A DNA stretch of 64,000 nucleotides from Qingshengfaniella alkalisoli (lineage in GTDB: Bacteria > Pseudomonadota > Alphaproteobacteria > Rhodobacterales > Rhodobacteraceae), in NCBI RefSeq assembly GCF_007855645.1, contig NZ_CP042261.1, forward strand, positions 1,755,501 through 1,819,500, given 5' to 3'. A model generated the notes under the pieces. That model worked only from the letters and a program-made list of their open reading frames with translations, searched no databases and was not told where the DNA came from. Position numbers and translations under genes: made by a program. Positions 34,346 through 42,325 of this stretch are shown piece by piece (position 1 is the stretch's first letter; each line of letters opens with the position of its first letter).

Positions 34346-35089
34346 TTAGTGGTTCGGATGCAGCGCATCTTTAAGATAAACACAGGTCAGAATGGTGAAC
34401 ACATAGGCCTGGATGAAGGCCACCAGCAGTTCCAGCCCGTAGATCGCTGTGATGGCAAGGATCGATACGGGCGAGACAACCGCGATTGCTGCGAATGCTG
34501 CGAAAACTTTGACCACCGCGTGACCGGCCATCATGTTACCGGCAAGACGAATGGAATGGCTGACAGGACGCACGAAGTAGGAAATCAGTTCGATTATCGC
34601 CAGGACAGGCCGGATCGCCAGCGGCGCGGACGTCACCCAGAACAGGCCCAGGAATTTCGTACCGTGCAGAACAAAGCCCAGGATCGTTACGCCGAAGAAC
34701 ACTGCGAGCGCCAGAACACCCGTGACCGCGATATGCGAGGTCGGCGTAAACGCCATCGGGATCAGGCCCAGCATGTTCGAGAACACGATGAACATGAACA
34801 ACGTCATGATGTAGGGGAAGTATTTCACCGCATCCTTGCCGGCGATGTCTTCAACCATCTTGTAGACGAAGCCGTAAGCCAGTTCTGCGACGGATTGCGC
34901 ACGTCCGGGAATTGTGGCGCGGCCACGGGTGCCGACAACCAGCATCAGGGCTACACCCAGAACGCCCAGCGCCATCCAAAGCGTCGCGTTGGTGGGCGTG
35001 TACCAATGCACCTCGGCCCCGCCGAAAAGCGGCTTGACCACGAACTGATCCATCGGGTGAAAAGCAAGACCGCCTTCTTCCGTCGCCAC
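34346..35089 (-). CDS. atpB: ATP synthase F0 subunit a
   Basis: The 247-residue integral membrane protein contains the essential Arg segment [14 protein letters not shown] in helix 4 and the C-terminal [20 protein letters not shown] helix with Gln. It forms the proton channel against the c-ring. The start is GTG at 35089, preceded by GAGAGGG. It begins 2 bases beyond the atpI stop, indicating coupled translation. Confidence 0.96.
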   Translation of the reverse strand: MATEEGGLAFHPMDQFVVKPLFGGAEVHWYTPTNATLWMALGVLGVALMLVVGTRGRATIPGRAQSVAELAYGFVYKMVEDIAGKDAVKYFPYIMTLFMFIVFSNMLGLIPMAFTPTSHIAVTGVLALAVFFGVTILGFVLHGTKFLGLFWVTSAPLAIRPVLAIIELISYFVRPVSHSIRLAGNMMAGHAVVKVFAAFAAIAVVSPVSILAITAIYGLELLVAFIQAYVFTILTCVYLKDALHPNH

Positions 35090-35091
35090 GT

Positions 35092-35427
35092 CTATTCCCT
35101 CTCGTCCTCGCTCGGGGGCTCGCCCCCGGGTCGCTTCACCTCGACTTCCTTGGCCGTGCCAATCATCGTTTTGACACCGGCCGCGAAGCCCAAAAATATG
35201 AACAGCACCAGGAAGACGGGCGATGTGCCGAACAGATAGTCCAGCCCGTATCCGATGCCGAAGCCGATCCCCAGACCGGCCACCAATTCGATGACCATCC
35301 GCCAGGCAATCTGCGCCTGAGAATAGCCTTCCTCTTGATGAAGCTTGCCGCCGCCTTGCGCCTTGCGATGCTTCGCCAGCTTCTGTTCAAGCTGTTTGAG
35401 CCGATCGTCGTCGCGTTGTTGTGCCAT
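35092..35427 (-). CDS. atpI: AtpI family protein of ATP synthase cluster
   Basis: The 111-residue protein has a charged N-terminus (about 1-40) and two membrane helices (about 45-65 and 70-90: [19 protein letters not shown] and [20 protein letters not shown]), then a charged tail. This is the AtpI/AtpQ layout, which is involved in c-ring assembly or Mg transport. ATG 35427 is used; a TTG three bases upstream is also open. First gene of atpI-B-E-F'-F. Confidence 0.88.
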   Translation of the reverse strand: MAQQRDDDRLKQLEQKLAKHRKAQGGGKLHQEEGYSQAQIAWRMVIELVAGLGIGFGIGYGLDYLFGTSPVFLVLFIFLGFAAGVKTMIGTAKEVEVKRPGGEPPSEDERE

Positions 35428-35593
35428 CAAGCCCCCTCTGGAGGTTCGCGGCGGACATTATGCACAGGGATGATCCGAGTCAACGCGCTTCGAACGATTC
35501 CGGAAGCCGACAAGCGCCTGATAAATATATGTTTTCCAAATTTCCAAACGGCAAACGCTGCGGCGCGGCGCCACACGCAGCGAAAATCCATAT

Positions 35594-35609
35594 TCAACCT
35601 TTCGGTTGA
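35594..35609. promoter_or_regulatory. Palindrome before the ArsR-type regulator
   Basis: TCAACC-TTTC-GGTTGA is a perfect inverted repeat with 6-bp arms, 33 bases before the regulator ATG at 35642. It is a possible autoregulatory site. Confidence 0.4.
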
Positions 35610-35641
35610 CGATGGTCGTTCCGCATGCGTATCGCCGATGG

Positions 35642-35989
35642 ATGAGCAACAATCTCGACCATGTATTCGCGGCCCTCGCCGACCCCACCCGGCGCGCCAT
35701 CCTCGCGATGTTGCTCGAAGACGATATGGCCGTGACGGATGTGGCGGAACCGTTCGAGATGTCTTTGGCCGCCATTTCCAAGCACCTCGCCATTCTCACA
35801 CGCGCGGGCCTGATCAGCCAAGAAAAGCGCGGACGCGTCAAATGGTGCAAGCTGGAACCGGAGGCCCTGCGTGACGCCTCTGTCTGGATGCAGGGGTTCG
35901 GCCAGTTCGAGCCGGTAAATTTCGACGCGTTCGAGCGGTTCCTGCAAACCGAGGGACTTCACCCCTCCGACGATGAATGTATGCCCTGA
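35642..35989 (+). CDS. ArsR family transcriptional regulator
   Basis: The 115-residue protein has an ArsR winged helix: HVFAALADPTRRAILAMLLEDDMAVTDVAEPFEMSLAAISKHLAILTRAGLISQEKRGRVKWCKLEPEALRDASVWM. No metal-binding Cys cluster (CxC) is seen near the recognition helix, so it is of the non-metal SmtB-like type often paired with SRPBCC/AHSA1 proteins, though none is adjacent. ATG 35642 is preferred over 35612 as the family begins at NNLDHVFAALAD. The last 31 bases overlap the convergent LysR gene. Confidence 0.88.
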   Translation: MSNNLDHVFAALADPTRRAILAMLLEDDMAVTDVAEPFEMSLAAISKHLAILTRAGLISQEKRGRVKWCKLEPEALRDASVWMQGFGQFEPVNFDAFERFLQTEGLHPSDDECMP

Positions 35990-36894
35990 CGGGTCTCGTC
36001 CTCCTGCCGAAGCTGTGTCCAGCGCCGCGCTTCTGTCTTCAAATGGTTCAGTGCCGCCTGAACCTTCGCCGTCCGATGCAGATCCACATGTGTCACCAGC
36101 CACATCTGAACCTGCCACTCCTCGCGCGGCAGGCAAATCTGTTCAAGCTCCGGATGTTGACGTCCTTCCCACATGGAACAGAAGCCGATGCCCACACCGC
36201 CCAACATTGCGTATTTCATCGCACGCATGTCACTGGTACGGAACACCAGCGTCGCTTCCGGCACGGCTTCGTCGATCCACCGGAAAAACGGCGCGCGCCG
36301 AATATTGTCTTCCGGCCCGATGAATCTGTGGCCGTTCAGATCACCGGTCAGATCGGGCATGCCATTTTTGTCCAGATACTCATGCGACGCAAACAGCGTG
36401 AAGCGTTCTGTAAAAAACTTCTGCACCACATTGTCCGGCTCTGACGGCGCGGATCCGGCCCGAATAGCAACATGCGCCTCGCCATACTCCAGCCGGAACA
36501 CGCGATCATCGGTAAGATAACGGATCGTCAGATCGGGATTATCGAGCTGCAACCGCGCCAGCACCGGCGCCAGCATCGGCGCGAACCCCGCCAGCGTCGT
36601 GATGACCAACTCGCCTTCGACATGCTCGCCGCGCCCCTTCAGGCGGCCGGCCAGTTGCGAGAACTGCTCATCGGTCGTCTGCGCCACCTGCAACAGATCC
36701 CGCCCCGCTTCCGTTGGCGTATATCCCCGCGCATGCCGCTGGAACAGCTTGGTTCCAAGCTGTCCTTCCAACGCGTCGATGTGTCGGATCACCGTCGCGT
36801 GATGTACGCCCAACACGTCAGCCGCGCCCGACACCGTTCCCAGCCGTGCGACCTGATAGGCGGTTCTGATCTCGTCCCAGCTTCCTTGTGACAT
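35959..36894 (-). CDS. LysR family transcriptional regulator
   Basis: The 311-residue protein has an N-terminal winged helix (WDEIRTAYQVARLGTVSGAADVLGVHHATVIRHIDALEGQLGTKLFQRHARGYTPTEAG) and a LysR substrate-binding domain (about 90-290). The HATVIRHIDALE recognition region is of the type seen in GcvA-like or single-target regulators. Target unknown; it is divergent from the gene at 37122, whose promoter region holds several palindromes. ATG at 36894 begins the conserved N-terminus. Confidence 0.9.
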   Translation of the reverse strand: MSQGSWDEIRTAYQVARLGTVSGAADVLGVHHATVIRHIDALEGQLGTKLFQRHARGYTPTEAGRDLLQVAQTTDEQFSQLAGRLKGRGEHVEGELVITTLAGFAPMLAPVLARLQLDNPDLTIRYLTDDRVFRLEYGEAHVAIRAGSAPSEPDNVVQKFFTERFTLFASHEYLDKNGMPDLTGDLNGHRFIGPEDNIRRAPFFRWIDEAVPEATLVFRTSDMRAMKYAMLGGVGIGFCSMWEGRQHPELEQICLPREEWQVQMWLVTHVDLHRTAKVQAALNHLKTEARRWTQLRQEDETRQGIHSSSEG

Positions 36895-36912
36895 TTTTTT
36901 GATGTGCGCCAA

Positions 36913-36949
36913 TGAACAATTACCCCTGCGTTTGGGCATATTTTGTTCA
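36913..36949. promoter_or_regulatory. Inverted repeat near lysR start
   Basis: TGAACAA (36913-36919) and TTGTTCA (36943-36949) are perfect inverted arms with 23 bases between, centred 37 bases before the LysR start. It could be an autoregulatory site. The arms are longer and further apart than the standard T-N11-A LysR box. Confidence 0.35.
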
Positions 36950-37006
36950 GCCGAGCAAGTATTATTTCAGCATCACCGAAGCAGCAAAGCGTTGCCAATC
37001 CTTTTT

Positions 37007-37077
37007 GAACCGAACCGTTCAGTTTGGGGTTGAATGTCTGCTACTACGGAATAAATATGAACTGAACCGTTTGGTTC
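37007..37077. promoter_or_regulatory. Two palindromic operator-like sites flanking a promoter
   Basis: Sites GAACCGAACCGTTCAGTTT (37007-37025) and GAACTGAACCGTTTGGTTC (37059-37077) are near-palindromes of a common form GAACYRAAC-S-GTTYRGTTC. Centres are 52 bases apart, close to five helical turns. Between them TTGAAT (37030-37035) and TAAATA (37052-37057), 16 bases apart, could be -35 and -10. TetR-type repressors use such sites; no TetR gene is in the window. Confidence 0.55.
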
Positions 37078-37121
37078 TGATTTGCCGGTCTCCCTCCGGC
37101 ACATAAATGGAAGGACACGAC

Positions 37122-37547
37122 ATGCTTAAGAAAGTCGTAATCGCCGCTCTCGCCACCACGATCGCCCTGCCGGCCGTCGCGCAAGCTGTTTCCCAAGGGG
37201 ACCAAATGCTGTCCCGCATCGAAGGCGTCCAGCCCGGCTCGCTCTCGACTGCCGAACTGGTCGAACTCAGCGCCGCTCGGGGCCCCGACGGAGACCTGTT
37301 CACCGCAGAACAACTGGTCAAAACTGCGGATAACGGCACCGCGACGCGCGCGGCTTATGGCGCTTCGGAACAAGTATCCGCCGGTCGCGCACAATTGGCC
37401 GCGCAGCTTGGTGTGAACCCTGCCGACTTCTCCCTGTCGCAACTGGTTCGGCTCAATGACGCGGTCAAGGAAAACGACGCGACCACCGTTCGCGCAATCT
37501 TCCAGGACGCTGGCGTAAACGCTCCGGCAACGACGATCCTGCGCTGA
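37122..37547 (+). CDS. Small secreted protein with one copy of a 45-residue repeat
   Basis: The 141-residue protein has a signal peptide (MLKKVVIAALATTIALPAVAQA). Residues 88-132 (GRAQLAAQLGVNPADFSLSQ then LVRLNDAVKENDATTVRAIF) match two repeats of the protein encoded at 38396. An earlier stretch (SLSTAELVELSAA, residues 40-52) looks like a decayed copy. No Cys, no known domain. The ATG at 37122 follows GGAAGGA. A palindromic double operator stands upstream and a strong terminator downstream, so it is a regulated single-gene unit. Confidence 0.75.
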   Translation: MLKKVVIAALATTIALPAVAQAVSQGDQMLSRIEGVQPGSLSTAELVELSAARGPDGDLFTAEQLVKTADNGTATRAAYGASEQVSAGRAQLAAQLGVNPADFSLSQLVRLNDAVKENDATTVRAIFQDAGVNAPATTILR

Positions 37548-37580
37548 TCACGGTATAAAATACCCTGGCAAGTTGCTCCC

Positions 37581-37610
37581 AAAGGCGCGTCTTCGGACGC
37601 GCCTTTTATT
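37581..37610 (+). terminator. Rho-independent terminator
   Basis: GGCGCGTC-TTCG-GACGCGCC forms a perfect 8-bp stem with a stable UUCG tetraloop, followed by TTTTATT. It lies 36 bases after the stop codon of the secreted repeat protein. Confidence 0.92.
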
Positions 37611-37717
37611 GCAGGGGGGGCTGATCAGCGCAAATCGTGGTGACCCGTTTCACCCTTGGCGATGGGCCAAGGGGCCTGCTATGTCTCGACCATGTTCAGA
37701 CATTCGTGAGATGCGAT

Positions 37718-38314
37718 ATGCCGCTGGCCCTGTACACATTTGGTATGTTCGCGAAGCCTGCGGAAGATCCGGTGAATGCCGGCTTTTACGACCTCAACGA
37801 TCCGATTTTCGAACTGGTCGACAAGGCCGAAGGGCTGATTGCCCGATCTGGCTATGCGTCGGACCCCGGGCCGAAACCCTGGGGACCAGAGGTATATCCA
37901 AGATTCTACCAAGAAAAAGGCGACGGGTGGTCGCCTGCAACGCTTTCGCTTTGGACTGACATGGAGGCACTGTTCTCCTTCACCTATTTCGGACTTCATG
38001 CAGTCGCGCTCAAGCGCGGGCGGGAATGGTTTCAAAAACCATCATGGCCGCCGCTCGCAATGTGGTGGCACTTGGACCAAGACTATCCGACCTGGGCCGA
38101 AGGGGTCAGGCGGCACGAACATCTGCATGATCATGGCGCGACCCCCACGGCGTTCGATTTCAAAGAGCCCTTCGACGAAACCGGCGCGCCGACCAAGCTG
38201 GACAAGGCGCGCCTCGAAAGGCTCCGCGCATCCCAGGCTCAGCGTCGATTGCAAGGCTCCAACCGCACAGACCACGAAGCTGGAAACGCCCTCTTTTCTC
38301 TCACGCATGCGTGA
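37718..38314 (+). CDS. DUF3291 domain protein
   Basis: The 198-residue protein has the pattern LALYTFGMFAKPAEDPVNAGFYDLNDPIFELVDKAEGLI, SLWTDMEALFSFTYFGLHAVALKRGREWFQ and LAMWWHLDQDYPTWAEGVRRHEHLHDHGATPTAFDFKEPF. This is DUF3291, a dimeric alpha-beta barrel fold akin to heme-degrading or antibiotic-biosynthesis monooxygenases. Function unknown. The ATG at 37718 begins the family; the upstream extension is not conserved-looking. Placed between the two related secreted protein genes. Confidence 0.8.
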   Translation: MPLALYTFGMFAKPAEDPVNAGFYDLNDPIFELVDKAEGLIARSGYASDPGPKPWGPEVYPRFYQEKGDGWSPATLSLWTDMEALFSFTYFGLHAVALKRGREWFQKPSWPPLAMWWHLDQDYPTWAEGVRRHEHLHDHGATPTAFDFKEPFDETGAPTKLDKARLERLRASQAQRRLQGSNRTDHEAGNALFSLTHA

Positions 38315-38395
38315 TTGCGGCATCAGGAACATCCGCTCCGCCCCCTTGTTGTCTCCCCGAAGCCCGCATGGGCTGACACAGAAAAGGAGATCGAC

Positions 38396-38860
38396 ATGCT
38401 ACGTAAGATCGTACTCGCTACCGCCATCACCGCTACGGCCCTTCCCACCATGGTTGCGGCACAGGAAATGTCTGGCAAAGCCCAGATTGCTGAAATTCTT
38501 GGCGTTGACGGTGCGAACTTCACGCTCAGCGAGTTGGTCGAACTGGACCAGGCGGTGAGCATGAACGACTCGGAAACGGTCACGCGCATTCTGGAAGAAA
38601 ACAATTCCGACCTGGCTGCGGAACAGGTGATACAAGGTGTCACCCCGGAAAGCCGCCAACAGATCGCAGTCGTCTACGGTCAGGACTATAATGTCGGCAA
38701 AGCGCAACTCGCTCAGGAAGCGGGTGTTGAACCGCAGAACTTCACTCTGGCCCAACTCGTCGAGTTGAACAGTGCCATTGACGATAACGACGAAGATGCC
38801 GTTCAGAAAGTTCTGGATGAAGCAGGTGTCGAACAGGAAGCCGTCACACTCCTGCAATAG
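38396..38860 (+). CDS. Small secreted protein with two copies of a 45-residue repeat
   Basis: The 154-residue protein has a signal peptide (MLRKIVLATAITATALPTMVAA). Repeats at 27-70 and 101-145 share the frame GKAQ(I/L)A...GV...NFTLxxLVELxxAxxxND. The single repeat in the protein at 37122 fits the same frame. Each unit would form two or three helices; the mature protein is acidic and lacks Cys. I recognise no named family. Start at ATG 38396 with AAGGAG 7 bases upstream. Confidence 0.75.
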   Translation: MLRKIVLATAITATALPTMVAAQEMSGKAQIAEILGVDGANFTLSELVELDQAVSMNDSETVTRILEENNSDLAAEQVIQGVTPESRQQIAVVYGQDYNVGKAQLAQEAGVEPQNFTLAQLVELNSAIDDNDEDAVQKVLDEAGVEQEAVTLLQ

Positions 38861-38889
38861 GCTTGACGCTTGGTAGGTAAATCCTGTCT

Positions 38890-38921
38890 GGGGGTGCCCT
38901 TTGCGGCGCCCTCTTTCATGT
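38890..38921 (+). terminator. Weak terminator-like hairpin
   Basis: GGGTGCC pairs with GGCGCCC (one wobble) around CTTTGC, followed by TCTTTC. It lies about 35 bases beyond the stop of the secreted repeat protein gene. Confidence 0.5.
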
Positions 38922-39132
38922 AGATACCAATTGGGCTTGACTCTGTCGCCCTTTTCACCCATCTGAACGCCAAATCCCCGGAAGTTCCACGCTTCCGGTC
39001 CCGTCTTATTTGCGGGATCGCCATCCACCAGCGCGTTGCGCCCGTGGATGCGGCACCGCTATGGCGCTTGGCGTCGATGTCATCGGCCCCTACCTAGGGG
39101 ACAACAGTAACCGCCTTAGGAGGCACAGATAT

Positions 39133-40620
39133 ATGTTCGAAAATCTGTCCGAACGCCTCGGCGGCGTCTTTGACCGCCTGACCAAGCAAGGCGCGCTGTC
39201 GGAAGATGACGTCAAAACCGCGATGCGCGAGGTCCGCGTGGCACTGCTGGAGGCCGACGTTTCCCTGCCTGTCGCCCGCGACTTCATCAAGGCCATCGAG
39301 AAAAAGGCCACCGGACAGGCCGTCACCAAATCCGTCACGCCGGGCCAGCAGGTCGTCAAGATCGTCCATGACGAACTGGTTCATGTACTGGCAGGCGACG
39401 ATGAAGATCCCGGCGAGCTGAAAATCGACAACCCGCCCGCGCCGATCCTGATGGTCGGTCTGCAGGGTTCGGGCAAGACGACGACCACCGCCAAGCTCGC
39501 CAAGCGCCTGTCGGACCGCGAAGGCAAGCGCGTGCTGATGGCATCGCTGGACACCAACCGCCCGGCGGCGATGGAACAGCTTGCGATCCTCGGCACACAG
39601 ATCGGCGTCGACACCCTGCCGATCATCAAGGGCCAAAGCGCCGTGGACATCGCCAAGCGTGCCAAGCAGCAGGCGACGATGGGCGGCTATGACGTCTATA
39701 TGCTCGACACCGCTGGCCGCCTCCACATCGACGAAGTGCTGATGAACGAAGTCCAGGCCGTCCGCGACGTGGCCAACCCGCGTGAAACCATGCTCGTGGT
39801 CGATGGCCTGACAGGTCAGGACGCGGTGAACGTCGCCAAGGAATTCGACGAAAAGGTCGGTGTTTCGGGCGTCGTTCTGACCCGTATGGATGGTGACGGT
39901 CGTGGCGGCGCCGCCCTGTCGATGCGCGCGATCACCGGCAAGCCCATCAAGTTCGTGGGCCTTGGCGAAAAGATGGACGCGCTGGAAGAATTCCACCCGT
40001 CCCGGATCGCGGGCCGCATCCTTGGCATGGGCGACATCGTCAGCCTTGTCGAGAAAGCCCAGCAAACGCTGGAGGCCGAACAGGCCGAGCGCATGATGAA
40101 GCGCTTCCAGAAAGGTCAGTTCAACATGAACGACCTGCGCGGCCAGCTGGAACAGATGCTCAAGATGGGCGGCATGGAAGGCGTCATGGGGATGATGCCG
40201 GGCATGGGCAAGATGTCCAAGCAACTGGAACAGTCCGGCATGGACGACACCGTCCTGCGCCGCCAGATCGCGTTGATCCAGTCCATGACCAAGAAAGAGC
40301 GTGCCAACCCGCAAGTGCTTCAGGCTAGCCGCAAGAAGCGCATCGCCGCAGGTGCGGGCATGGAAGTGTCAGAGTTGAACAAGCTTCTCAAGATGCACCG
40401 CCAGATGGCAGACGTCATGAAGAAGATGGGCAAGATGGGCAAAGGCGGCATGATGAAGAAGATGGCTGGGCTGATGGGCAAAGACGGCCCCAGCCAGGCC
40501 GACATCGCCGCGGCTCAGAAACAGATGGGGTCGATGGGCGGCATGCCCGGCGGCTTCCCCGGCATGGGTGGCGGCGCGGCACTGCCTCCGGGCCTGAGCG
40601 GATTCGGTAAGAAGAAATGA
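39133..40620 (+). CDS. ffh: Signal recognition particle protein Ffh (SRP54)
   Basis: The 495-residue GTPase has an N domain (1-90), G domain with G1 GLQGSGKTTTTAKLA, DTNRPAAMEQL (G2), DTAGRLHID (G3), TRMDGDGRGGAAL (G4) and GLGEKMDALEEF. The methionine-rich M domain (about 300-460) binds SRP RNA and signal sequences. The tail is Gly/Met/Pro-rich. It delivers nascent membrane proteins to FtsY. AGGAGG lies 10 bases upstream of ATG 39133. A 14-base palindrome CCCCTACCTAGGGG sits 36 bases before the start codon. Confidence 0.98.
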   Translation: MFENLSERLGGVFDRLTKQGALSEDDVKTAMREVRVALLEADVSLPVARDFIKAIEKKATGQAVTKSVTPGQQVVKIVHDELVHVLAGDDEDPGELKIDNPPAPILMVGLQGSGKTTTTAKLAKRLSDREGKRVLMASLDTNRPAAMEQLAILGTQIGVDTLPIIKGQSAVDIAKRAKQQATMGGYDVYMLDTAGRLHIDEVLMNEVQAVRDVANPRETMLVVDGLTGQDAVNVAKEFDEKVGVSGVVLTRMDGDGRGGAALSMRAITGKPIKFVGLGEKMDALEEFHPSRIAGRILGMGDIVSLVEKAQQTLEAEQAERMMKRFQKGQFNMNDLRGQLEQMLKMGGMEGVMGMMPGMGKMSKQLEQSGMDDTVLRRQIALIQSMTKKERANPQVLQASRKKRIAAGAGMEVSELNKLLKMHRQMADVMKKMGKMGKGGMMKKMAGLMGKDGPSQADIAAAQKQMGSMGGMPGGFPGMGGGAALPPGLSGFGKKK

Positions 40621-40694
40621 TGCAGATCATCGGTGATCTCTTCGAATACTGCATGGTCAGCCGTCATTCGCTGCCCATCTATCTGCGTGCGTCG

Positions 40695-40738
40695 GTGCAT
40701 GATCGGTGTACGCCCGGTGTACAGTCTGTGCACAACCG
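40695..40738. repeat. Four tandem 11-bp units upstream of chorismate mutase
   Basis: Units begin at 40695, 40706, 40717 and 40728 with GTGCAT, GTGTAC, GTGTAC and GTGCAC, each followed by a 5-base spacer that ends in CG in three of four. The exact 11-bp period places each hexamer on the same face of the helix. Three of the hexamers are palindromes or near. It lies 25-68 bases before the chorismate mutase start codon and is probably a regulatory array. Confidence 0.6.
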
Positions 40739-40762
40739 GAATACCCGAAACCGGAGGCCGTC

Positions 40763-41056
40763 ATGGACGTAGTTTCCCGCGCCGCAGAGCTTCTGAAGAC
40801 CCATCGCGAAAGCATCGACCGGCTCGATGCGATCCTCGTTTTCACGCTGGCCGAACGGTTCAAGCACACGCAGGCCGTAGGTCGTTTGAAGGCCGAACAC
40901 GACCTTCCACCTTCCGATCCAGCCCGTGAAGCCCAACAGATCGAACGGCTCGAAGATCTCGCCCAGAAGGCTGATCTAGATCCCGAATTCGCAAAGAAGT
41001 TTCTCAGCTTCGTCATCGACGAAGTGATCCGACACCACAACAAACATCAGAAATGA
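40763..41056 (+). CDS. Chorismate mutase (AroQ type)
   Basis: The 97-residue all-helical protein matches the AroQ chorismate mutase domain: [62 protein letters not shown]... The Arg, Lys and Glu/Gln positions in the first and second helices fit the active site. It converts chorismate to prephenate for Phe and Tyr. Start ATG 40763 with GGAGG 7 bases upstream. It stands between ffh and rpsP, as is common in Rhodobacterales. Confidence 0.9.
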   Translation: MDVVSRAAELLKTHRESIDRLDAILVFTLAERFKHTQAVGRLKAEHDLPPSDPAREAQQIERLEDLAQKADLDPEFAKKFLSFVIDEVIRHHNKHQK

Positions 41057-41102
41057 AAGGGCTTTTTGCCCGATCGCACAGCCAGTTACAGGAGAAATCA
41101 CA

Positions 41103-41492
41103 ATGGCTATGAAACTTCGTCTCGCCCGCGGCGGCTCCAAGAAGCGCCCCTTCTACCGCATCGTTGCCGCTGACAGCCGCATGCCCCGCGACGGTCGCTA
41201 CATCGAACGTCTGGGCACCTACAACCCGCTTCTGCCCAAAGACAGCGAAGACCGCGTCAAGATGGACATCGACCGCGTGAAGCATTGGCTGGACCAGGGC
41301 GCACAGCCGTCCGACCGCATCAGCCGCATGCTGGAAGCCGCTGGCGTCATTGACAAAAAAGAACGCAGCAACCCGAAGAGAGCCGTACCGGGCAAGAAGG
41401 CCCAGGAACGTGCTGAAGAGAAAGCAGAAAAAGCCCGCGCCGCTGAAGAAGCTGCAAACGCTCCGGCTGAAGAAGCCGCTGCTGAGGAATAA
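41103..41492 (+). CDS. rpsP: 30S ribosomal protein S16
   Basis: The 129-residue protein begins [43 protein letters not shown], the S16 signature, and has an Ala/Glu-rich C-terminal extension (about 95-129) seen in alphaproteobacteria. It assembles the 30S body. GGAGAAA precedes the ATG. It heads the rpsP-rimM-trmD-rplS cluster and is followed by a long intercistronic hairpin. Confidence 0.98.
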   Translation: MAMKLRLARGGSKKRPFYRIVAADSRMPRDGRYIERLGTYNPLLPKDSEDRVKMDIDRVKHWLDQGAQPSDRISRMLEAAGVIDKKERSNPKRAVPGKKAQERAEEKAEKARAAEEAANAPAEEAAAEE

Positions 41493-41508
41493 GCACGCCG
41501 TGCTTGAC

Positions 41509-41579
41509 GGACGCGCCCTGCCCCGGAACTCCGCCGCGCCCCGCGGGGACGTGGTTCTGGCACGGGTCGGGGCGTGTCC
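41509..41579 (+). promoter_or_regulatory. Long intercistronic hairpin after rpsP
   Basis: A left arm at 41509-41524 (GGACGCGCCCTGCCCC) pairs with a right arm at 41564-41579 (GGGTCGGGGCGTGTCC): 13 Watson-Crick pairs, two G-U pairs and one mismatch. An inner palindrome CCCCGCGGGG sits in the loop. No T-run follows, so it is more likely an RNA processing, stabilising or attenuating element than a terminator. It would lower expression of the genes after rpsP. Confidence 0.55.
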
Positions 41580-41597
41580 TGCCAAAGGCATGGCCGC

Positions 41598-41741
41598 ATG
41601 ATCCGCTTGGTGATCTGGGCCATGCTTTTCTGTGGCGGTCTTTGGGCCGGCGCGGAATATGAACGCATCAAGCAAGTGGACCGATGCCTCGATTATGGCG
41701 GGTCCTATGACGCACGTGGCTTCTGCTCGGGGGCGAACTGA
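41598..41741 (+). CDS. 47-residue membrane protein between rpsP and rimM
   Basis: The reading frame encodes [20 protein letters not shown], then [17 protein letters not shown] and a Cys-containing end. There is one membrane helix (residues 2-19), and two Cys in the soluble part (RCLDYGG and GFCSG). The TGA overlaps the rimM ATG by one base (TGATG), so it is coupled to RimM. AAAGG lies upstream. Function unknown; I have a memory of similar short proteins at this place in Roseobacters. Confidence 0.65.
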   Translation: MIRLVIWAMLFCGGLWAGAEYERIKQVDRCLDYGGSYDARGFCSGAN

Positions 41742-42259
41742 TGGGCGACAAGGTATGTGTCGGCGCAATCGCGGGGGCTTATGGCGTTCGCGGCGAAGTG
41801 CGCCTCAAAAGCTTTACAGCCGACCCTGAAGCAATCGGGGATTACGGCCCGCTCACCACGGAAGACGGTGCCCACAGCTACAGCATCAAGGTCACAGGCC
41901 AGATCAAGAACGGTCTCGCAGCCAGACTCGGAGGCATTTCCAACAAGGAGCAGGCTGACAAACTGCGCGGCACCAAGCTGTTCGCCCCGCGCGACCGCCT
42001 GCCCGCCCTGCCCGATGACGAATTCTACCATGCCGACCTGATCGGGCTGGACGTCTTCGATACCGGCGGCACCTTACTGGGCAAGGTCCGCGCGATCCAC
42101 GACCATGGCGCAGGCGACCTTCTGGAAATCTTCGGCAAGGGCTGGAAGGACACGGTTCTGCTGCCCTTCACACGAGAAGCGGTTCCCACCGTTGACCTGA
42201 CCGCCGGACGCATCATTGCCGATCCCCCGGACGGGTTGATCCCCGAGCCCAAGCAATGA
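41741..42259 (+). CDS. rimM: Ribosome maturation factor RimM
   Basis: The 172-residue protein has the RimM N-terminal domain ([44 protein letters not shown]) and a PRC-barrel C-terminal domain ([52 protein letters not shown]). It binds S19 and helps 30S maturation. The ATG overlaps the stop of the small upstream gene. Confidence 0.97.
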   Translation: MGDKVCVGAIAGAYGVRGEVRLKSFTADPEAIGDYGPLTTEDGAHSYSIKVTGQIKNGLAARLGGISNKEQADKLRGTKLFAPRDRLPALPDDEFYHADLIGLDVFDTGGTLLGKVRAIHDHGAGDLLEIFGKGWKDTVLLPFTREAVPTVDLTAGRIIADPPDGLIPEPKQ

Positions 42260-42325
42260 ACACGGAACGAAGCACGGGCGGCGGCGTTTCCTTTTCGATC
42301 TTGTTGAAGGATGAAAGGGACAACC

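Noticed and set aside
33863-35239. Open frame of 458 codons opposite the ATP synthase genes
   Set aside because: It spans atpI, atpB, atpE and part of atpF', which are unmistakable on the minus strand; the antisense frame has no domain and is a GC-rich shadow.
38978-38998. Hairpin CCGGAAG/CTTCCGG upstream of ffh considered as an SRP RNA or riboswitch
   Set aside because: A single 7-bp stem without the conserved SRP tetraloop, symmetric loops or any known aptamer core.
39094-40314. Open frame of 406 codons opposite ffh
   Set aside because: Shadow of a highly conserved GTPase gene; it has an extreme His/Asp/Leu composition and no motif.
40695-40738. Tandem 11-bp units considered as a CRISPR array or origin iterons
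   Set aside because: Units are far too short and contiguous for CRISPR, and there are no cas genes. Only four units and no DnaA boxes or replication gene nearby, so iterons are unlikely; kept as a regulatory array.
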